From positions 1 through 10,549 of the forward strand of contig JAUVQV010000010.1 of NCBI GenBank assembly GCA_030597995.1: a DNA stretch of 10,549 nucleotides, in the 5' to 3' direction. A program made the position numbers and the translations under genes. This document shows positions 5,894-10,549 of this stretch, in pieces. Source of the stretch: Candidatus Rokuibacteriota bacterium. GTDB taxonomy: Bacteria; JAUVQV01. Position 1 is the stretch's first letter. Every line of letters begins with the position of its first letter. The notes beneath the pieces are model-generated. The model saw only the letters and a program-made list of their open reading frames with translations. It was not told the origin of the DNA and ran no database searches.

Positions 5894-5905
5894 TAACCCG
5901 GGTTA
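5894..5905. repeat. 12-bp perfect palindrome downstream of the ligase gene
   Basis: TAACCCGGGTTA is perfectly self-complementary and lies 24 nt past the ligase stop, in the gap between convergent genes. With the flanks (CC...AGG) it could be the tip of a weak bidirectional hairpin, but no T-run follows on either strand. Its role is unknown. Confidence 0.3.
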
Positions 5906-5929
5906 AGGATTGCTCCTCTTTGACTCCGT

Positions 5930-7180
5930 TCAGGATCCCGAAGGTTGGAGATCTCCGCGGAGAGAGTTCTCCCGACAGAGCATGATCAGTCCCACCAGTA
6001 CCCAGAAGAGGGTCACCACCTCGGTGTCTCCGAAGTTGTTTTGAAAAAACCCGTCCAGGAAGAATCCGATCACTCCCGCCAAGGATCCCAACGCGATGGA
6101 ATAGCGCAAACCCGCCCGGAAGCGCAGTCGCCGGAGCGTGGTGAAGCCTTCCTGCAGCAGGACATACCACAGCCAGAAAAAGGCCAGGAGACCAAAAATC
6201 CCCCGCTCCGCGGCGACCTGCATCAGGATGTTGTGAGAGTGAGAGCGGCTCATCGGCAGCGTTGTTTCCTCGCGGATATACTCCGACTGAACCTGGCGGT
6301 AGTTTCCGACGCCGACTCCGAGCAAGGGATAGTCCCGGATCATGTTCCAGCTGGTCTCCCAGATCAGGAGACGATCGATGTTTTTTTTCAGTTCGAAGAT
6401 GGAACGGGCGCGGGAGGCGATCCCGGAGGAGGAGAGCACCGTGACGATTGCGACCAGCAGCAGCACCGCGGCGGCCTTGAGCATCACCCGCGGATTGTGG
6501 AGAACGGAAATGAAGACCACGGCGAAAAGTGCTGCCAGCCAGATGCCCCGGGTATACGAAAAGGCCAGGGCGATGCCGATCAGGAAGGTGGGGACGCTCC
6601 AGGCCAGACGCGCTGCGCGGAAACGGAGGCCGAGCATGAGAGACAGGCTGAGGCAGAAGAGCATGTAGTAACTGTTGGCGAAAGTCTGGTGGTGGCTGAA
6701 TGTCCCCTGGGGAAGATACACTACCCTCCCTCCGGGTTCCAGAGGCGCGAGGGCGGTCAGCCCGTCCCTGAGGAGGTCCCAGCCAGTAAAGTGCTGCGCG
6801 ACGGCGTAGACGGCCACGAACGTGGCCGGCCAGAAGAGGCAGCCCAGGAGGCGGTTGATGAGATCCTCCTCCCGGAGATAGCCGGCGATCAGGTAGAGGA
6901 CCAGGACGGTCCATCCCCCGGCGAAATCCCTGAGGCTGCGCCCGGGGTCGCTCGAAAGGAGCGACGAGATCAGGGTGATGCCCAGGAAGACCAGTATCGG
7001 AGTGTCCAGCGGGGTCCGCGGCGGCCGGCGGCCGCGGACCAGGTCCGCGACCGCACCGGTCACGGCGATGGCGAGGCCGATCTGCATCCCGCTGACCGAG
7101 ATCGGGATCATGAGAAAAAGGACCACGAGCCCTGTTTCCGAGATCCTCCGGGGAAGGTCTATCTCTTTGAGCCGGGACAC
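5930..7180 (-). CDS. O-antigen ligase/polymerase family membrane protein (Wzy_C/WaaL-like)
   Basis: A 416-residue polytopic inner-membrane protein with about 10-12 predicted helices. Family members either join undecaprenyl-linked O-polysaccharide to lipid A-core (WaaL) or polymerise repeat units (Wzy); sequence alone rarely separates the two. The Wzy_C core spans about 197-345: SYTRGIWLA (208-216) carries the conserved Arg after a helix, a periplasmic loop follows (about 253-315), and it ends in SHSHNILMQVAAERGIFG (313-330), whose His residues match the essential loop histidine region of WaaL. The start is GTG 7180 with GGAGG 6 nt upstream, overlapping the end of lolD by context (12-nt gap), so it is the last gene of the lysS-lolC/E-lolD operon. 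No glycosyltransferases lie nearby, which slightly favours a general ligase over a locus-specific polymerase; that is inference. Confidence 0.87.
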   Translation of the reverse strand: MSRLKEIDLPRRISETGLVVLFLMIPISVSGMQIGLAIAVTGAVADLVRGRRPPRTPLDTPILVFLGITLISSLLSSDPGRSLRDFAGGWTVLVLYLIAGYLREEDLINRLLGCLFWPATFVAVYAVAQHFTGWDLLRDGLTALAPLEPGGRVVYLPQGTFSHHQTFANSYYMLFCLSLSLMLGLRFRAARLAWSVPTFLIGIALAFSYTRGIWLAALFAVVFISVLHNPRVMLKAAAVLLLVAIVTVLSSSGIASRARSIFELKKNIDRLLIWETSWNMIRDYPLLGVGVGNYRQVQSEYIREETTLPMSRSHSHNILMQVAAERGIFGLLAFFWLWYVLLQEGFTTLRRLRFRAGLRYSIALGSLAGVIGFFLDGFFQNNFGDTEVVTLFWVLVGLIMLCRENSLRGDLQPSGS

Positions 7181-7192
7181 GATGCCCCTCCG

Positions 7193-7876
7193 TTACGGTA
7201 TCACCCTCAACCTTCCCTCGGTGAGCCGGAGGGAGCGATGCGCCACCGAGGCCAGCTCCTCGTTGTGCGTGACCACGACCATGGTCAGGCCGTGCTCCCG
7301 GTTCAGCTTTTCGAGCACCTGAAAGGTTGAGCGTCCGGTCTCACGGTCGAGGTTGCCCGTCGGCTCGTCCGCCAGCAGCACCCGGGCCTCCCGGGCGATC
7401 GCGCGGGCGATTGCCACCCGCTGCTGCTCCCCGCCGGAGAGTTCTCCCGGGCGATGCTGGCGGCGGTCGGTGAGGCCGACTTCGGCCAGGAGTTCCTCCG
7501 CCCGCCGGGAAGCCCGGCTCGGCCTTTCCCCGCCCACGAGCAGCGGCATCATGACGTTCTCGAGGGCGGTGAAATCGGGCATCAGAAAGTGGAACTGGAA
7601 GACGAACCCGACGGCGGCATTGCGGAAGCGGGCCAGGGCCCCGTTGCTCATCTTCGCCAGGGATTCTCCGTTGTAGAGCACCTCCCCCCGGGACGGCCGG
7701 TCCACTCCGCCGAGGAGGTGCAGGAGGGTGCTCTTGCCCACCCCGGAGGCGCCGACGATCGAGACCATCTCGCCGGCAGAGATCTCCAGGTTGAGTCCGT
7801 CGAGGACCTGCAGGGTCCGCTTCCCGCTCAGGAAGGACTTGGAGAGGTTCCGGGATTCCAAGATCGGGGGGGGCAT
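7193..7876 (-). CDS. lolD: Lipoprotein-releasing ABC transporter ATPase LolD
   Basis: The cytoplasmic ATPase of the Lol system, which extracts outer-membrane lipoproteins from the inner membrane and hands them to LolA. At 227 residues it has the normal LolD length with all ABC motifs intact: Walker A GASGVGKST (42-50), Q-loop Gln 94 in FVFQFHFLMPDFTALENV, signature LSGGEQQRVAIARA (146-159), Walker B VLLADEPTGNLD (166-177), and switch His 204 in VVVTHNEEL. The FQFHFLMPDFTALENVMMP stretch is typical of LolD within the larger MacB/LolD/FtsE group. ATG 7876 lies one base after the lolC/E stop, so translation is probably coupled; there is no strong independent RBS. The paired permease directly upstream supports LolD over MacB or FtsE. 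Confidence 0.95.
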   Translation of the reverse strand: MPPPILESRNLSKSFLSGKRTLQVLDGLNLEISAGEMVSIVGASGVGKSTLLHLLGGVDRPSRGEVLYNGESLAKMSNGALARFRNAAVGFVFQFHFLMPDFTALENVMMPLLVGGERPSRASRRAEELLAEVGLTDRRQHRPGELSGGEQQRVAIARAIAREARVLLADEPTGNLDRETGRSTFQVLEKLNREHGLTMVVVTHNEELASVAHRSLRLTEGRLRVIP

Positions 7877-7877
7877 G

Positions 7878-9233
7878 TTACTCGTACCTCAGGGCCGGTA
7901 TCGGATCCATGTGTGCCGCCTTCCAGGCCGGGTACACGGTGGCGGCCATGGTGATGGCCAGGGCCGCGACCGCGATTACGGCCAGCATCCCCGGCTCTAC
8001 CTCCACCGGAAGGGTATCGATGTAGTAGACGGTGCTCGGCAGGGAAATGAATTTGTATCGTTCCAGGGCCAGGCAGGCCCCCCAGCCGAGGATGACGCCC
8101 AGAACGGTGCCGACCACTCCGACCATCAGGCCCCCGAAAAAGAAGATTCGCAGCACCTGACCGGAGGTCGCCCCCATGGATTTGAGAACTGCGATGTCCT
8201 TGTATCGTTCCATGACCTTCATGATCAGTGAGCTGACGATGTTGAAGGAGGCCACGAAGACGATCAGGGTCAGGATAATGAACATCGCGATCTTTTCCAG
8301 CTTCAGGGCCGAAAAAAGGGCGTGATTCATTTCTGTCCAGTCCCGGGTCCAGTAGGGGACACCCAGTACTTCCTGGATCTTCGCGGCAACCTGCCGGGAG
8401 CGTTCGAAGTCCCGGACCTTGATCTCGATTCCGGTCGCGACGTCGCCGATGTCAAACAAGTCCTGAGCGATGGGTAGGGCAAGGTAGACCAGGCTGGAGT
8501 CGTACTCGTACATTCCGGAGTTGAAGATGCCGCCGACGGTAAAAGACTGGATGCTGGGGGCGACTCCGGCCGGGGTGGTGGTCCCGAAGGGCGAGATCAC
8601 CCGGACCTCATCTCCGGGCATGACTCCCAGGTTGCGGGCAAGCTCAACTCCCAGGATGAGAGGAGAGCGACCCTCCGGATCCGGGTCGTTGAGAGCGGCC
8701 AGGCTCCCCTCCACCAGGTTTTTCTCCAGGTCGGTGACTTGCCTCTCCGTGTGAGGGTCGATCCCGCGCAGCACCACCCCCTGGACGCTGATCTTCGATC
8801 CCAGCATCGCCTGAGAGAGGACGAAAGGGGCCGCGGAACTCACCTCGGGGACGGCGCGAATGAGATCGATAGTTTCCAGGTAGTTCGGGATAGCCCCTCC
8901 CCCCCGGGAGAGGACGATGATGTGGGAGTTGGTGCCGAGGATCTTTTTCCTCAGGTCGCCCTCGAACCCGGTCATCACGGCGATGACGATGATCAGCGCC
9001 ATCACTCCCAGGGTCACTCCGCTGATGGAGATATAGGTGATGGCCGATATCAGCCGCGGGAAGCGCCGGCCGCGAAGGTCGCGGCCGCCGACGAGGATTT
9101 CGAAAGACTGTGCGGGAAAGAGGAGCGGGAGGATCCGGAGGAGGGCGGCGAAGGCCAGAGACGGGAAGATCAACACCAGCAGGAGCGCCCCGCCGATCCA
9201 GGGCAAAAGCCGAGGGAGAACGTCGAGGGCCAC
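7878..9233 (-). CDS. lolC: Lipoprotein-releasing ABC transporter permease, LolC/LolE family
   Basis: The membrane subunit of the Lol exporter, 451 residues. The LolC/E core begins at FEILVGGRDLRGRR (44-57), followed by TM1 at about 65-88 with SISGVTLGVMALIIVIAVMT, a large periplasmic MacB-like domain (about 90-312), and the FtsX-type part with TMs at about 315-338, 365-388 and 418-440, including ERYKDIAVLKSMGAT (342-356) and the late loop YYIDTLPVEV. There is only one permease gene here, so a homodimer (LolF-like) is likely unless a partner lies elsewhere. An extra hydrophobic segment (about 10-40) precedes the normal family start. The start is GTG 9233: AAGGA in the end of lysS lies 7 nt upstream, and the gap to the lysS stop is 2 nt, which supports the extension as real. 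lolD follows after 1 nt. LolC versus LolE cannot be told apart by eye. Confidence 0.93.
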   Translation of the reverse strand: MALDVLPRLLPWIGGALLLVLIFPSLAFAALLRILPLLFPAQSFEILVGGRDLRGRRFPRLISAITYISISGVTLGVMALIIVIAVMTGFEGDLRKKILGTNSHIIVLSRGGGAIPNYLETIDLIRAVPEVSSAAPFVLSQAMLGSKISVQGVVLRGIDPHTERQVTDLEKNLVEGSLAALNDPDPEGRSPLILGVELARNLGVMPGDEVRVISPFGTTTPAGVAPSIQSFTVGGIFNSGMYEYDSSLVYLALPIAQDLFDIGDVATGIEIKVRDFERSRQVAAKIQEVLGVPYWTRDWTEMNHALFSALKLEKIAMFIILTLIVFVASFNIVSSLIMKVMERYKDIAVLKSMGATSGQVLRIFFFGGLMVGVVGTVLGVILGWGACLALERYKFISLPSTVYYIDTLPVEVEPGMLAVIAVAALAITMAATVYPAWKAAHMDPIPALRYE

Positions 9234-9235
9234 TC

Positions 9236-10549
9236 TTATTCCTTCGGTTTCTCGGGCCGGAGCTGGGGGAAGAGTATGACGTCCCGGATGTTGCTCGAAT
9301 CGGTATAGAGCATCACCAGGCGGTCGATGCCGATCCCCTCTCCGGCGGTCGGAGGCATCCCGTGTTCCAGGGCCCGGAGGAAGTCTTCGTCCATCCTCTG
9401 CGCCTCGTCGTCACCGGCCTCCAGGTGTTCCACCTGGCGCTGGAAACGCTCCCTCTGGTCGAGGGGATCGGTCAAGTCCGAGAAGGCATTCGCCACCTCC
9501 CTGCCGGCGATGAAGAGCTCGAAGCGCTCGACCAGATCGGGCTCTTCCGGGAGCACCTTGGCGAGGGGCGACACCTCCTTGGGGAAGTCCATGACAAAGG
9601 TCGGTCGTTCGAGAGTGGGCTGCACCAGCCGCTCGAAAAGTTCCACCTGGAGGCGGCCGATTCCATATTTTTCCAGATGCGGAATCTCCAGCTCTTGGGC
9701 CCGGCGACGGAGAAATTTTTCGTCGCGGACCTGGGACTCCTCCAGGCCCGCCACGGTTGAGAGGGACTCCGTCAGCCGGAGTCTGGGCCAGGGGGGGGAG
9801 AGATCGATCTCTTTTCCCTGATAGGGCAGCCGCTCGGAACCGGTGACCTTTCTTGCCAGCTCCACTAAGAGCTCCTCGGTCAGGCCCATGAGATCCCGGT
9901 AGTCGGAGTAAGCCTGGTAGAACTCCAACATGGTGAACTCCGGGTTGTGCTCCCGGGAGAGCCCCTCGTTGCGGAAATTGCGATTTATCTCAAAGACCCT
10001 GTCGAATCCCCCGATCACCAGCCGCTTCAGATACAGTTCGGGAGCCACCCGGAGAAAGACCTCCTGGTCCAGGGCGTTGTAGAAGGTGCGGAAGGGACGG
10101 GCCGCCGCCCCCCCCGGGATCGGCTGCATCATCGGCGTCTCCACCTCCAGGAAATCCCGGGAGGTGAAGAATTCCCGTATCGCGGCGGTCAGGGCGGCCC
10201 GCGTGAGGAAGACCTCGCGGACCGCGGGGTTGACGATCAGGTCCAGGTAGCGCTGGCGGTACCGCTGCTCGATGTCCCTCAGGCCGTGCCACTTTTCCGG
10301 CAGGGGGCGGAGCGATTTGGCCAGGAGGCGGAAGGTGGCGGCTTCGATGGTGAGTTCCCCGGTCCGGGTCTTGAAGAGTTTTCCCTCCACCCCGATGATG
10401 TCGCCCAGGTCGAGCTTTTCGAGTGCCGAAACATCTTTTTCGGAGAGGGAATCGCGGCGGAAATAGATCTGGATCCGGTCGCCGCCGTCCTGGAGGTGGG
10501 AGAAGGCCGTCTTGCCGAACTTGCGCAGGGCGATGACTCTCCCCGCCAC
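9236..10549 (-). CDS. lysS: Lysyl-tRNA synthetase, class II (5' end cut by window edge)
   Basis: LysS charges tRNA-Lys with lysine in the cytoplasm. The 437 residues present are open to the right edge; about 60-65 N-terminal residues are missing compared with the usual length near 500. They cover most of the anticodon-binding OB fold (fragment residues 1-78, VAGRVIALRKFGKTAF onward) and the whole class II core: motif 1 around 119-141 (ending FLEVETPMM), PGGAAARPF (145-153), motif 2 FEINRNFRNEG (186-196) with HNPEFTMLEFY (201-211), and motif 3 GIGIDRLVML (405-414), then RDVILFPQLRP. The GTG at the very edge is internal, not the start. The stop lies 2 nt before the lolC/E start, making lysS the upstream gene of the operon visible here; in Geobacter-type genomes I recall the same lysS-lolC-lolD order. 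Confidence 0.97.
   Translation of the reverse strand: MAGRVIALRKFGKTAFSHLQDGGDRIQIYFRRDSLSEKDVSALEKLDLGDIIGVEGKLFKTRTGELTIEAATFRLLAKSLRPLPEKWHGLRDIEQRYRQRYLDLIVNPAVREVFLTRAALTAAIREFFTSRDFLEVETPMMQPIPGGAAARPFRTFYNALDQEVFLRVAPELYLKRLVIGGFDRVFEINRNFRNEGLSREHNPEFTMLEFYQAYSDYRDLMGLTEELLVELARKVTGSERLPYQGKEIDLSPPWPRLRLTESLSTVAGLEESQVRDEKFLRRRAQELEIPHLEKYGIGRLQVELFERLVQPTLERPTFVMDFPKEVSPLAKVLPEEPDLVERFELFIAGREVANAFSDLTDPLDQRERFQRQVEHLEAGDDEAQRMDEDFLRALEHGMPPTAGEGIGIDRLVMLYTDSSNIRDVILFPQLRPEKPKE

Noticed and set aside
5439..6914. A 491-codon minus-strand open frame overlapping the ligase and antisense to the lipoprotein gene
   Set aside because: It is a frame shadow: the ligase frame carries the membrane helices and Wzy_C motifs, the lipoprotein frame carries a signal peptide and lipobox, and this frame gives a low-complexity Arg/Pro/Gly-rich product as expected in GC-rich DNA.
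5945..7330. A 461-codon plus-strand open frame antisense to the ligase and lolD
   Set aside because: It is a composition artefact: a highly charged, repetitive product with no domain, crossing two well-supported genes on the other strand.

Overview
The window looks like chromosomal backbone of a GC-rich, Gram-negative, chemotactic bacterium with a lipoprotein-sorting outer membrane. The run lysS - lolC/E - lolD and the style of the chemoreceptor resemble Desulfuromonadia/Geobacter-like genomes (Desulfobacterota). That placement is an inference from memory of gene order, not a database result.

Layout. Positions 1-2885 are on the minus strand: a chemoreceptor (MCP) followed 28 nt downstream by tilS, which runs off the left edge. 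A divergent gene (3060-3746, plus) encodes a small exported protein made of little more than a secretin-like beta domain. It sits behind a TTGACA-N17-TAGCAT promoter and a 10-bp leader hairpin that overlaps its ribosome-binding region. Next come a DoxX-family membrane protein (minus), a 103-bp palindromic insertion flanked by a perfect 9-bp direct repeat, and an elongator tRNA-Met(CAT) (minus), each gene with a good sigma70-type promoter. On the plus strand follow an endonuclease III-like (COG2231) DNA glycosylase and a small Ig-like lipoprotein. From 5930 to the right edge there is a tight minus-strand operon, lysS > lolC/E > lolD > O-antigen ligase, with gaps of 2, 1 and 12 nt.

How the genes fit together. 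The right-hand operon joins lysyl-tRNA synthetase to an inner-membrane lipoprotein-release ABC transporter (one permease and one ATPase, so probably a permease homodimer) and a polysaccharide ligase, so three of its genes serve outer-envelope assembly. tilS and the CAT-anticodon tRNA share a decoding theme, but this tRNA looks like elongator Met rather than the TilS substrate Ile2.

Most interesting points: (1) a likely non-autonomous transposable element with terminal inverted repeats and a 9-bp target duplication, placed exactly at the CCA end of tRNA-Met and just upstream of the doxX promoter; (2) the stand-alone secretin-like protein and its leader hairpin; (3) a glycosylase lacking both the catalytic lysine and the fourth iron-sulfur cysteine of classical endonuclease III; (4) a chemoreceptor with a non-canonical signalling tip. 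There is no CRISPR array, rRNA, phage module or transposase gene, and no gene-free stretch longer than 300 bases.
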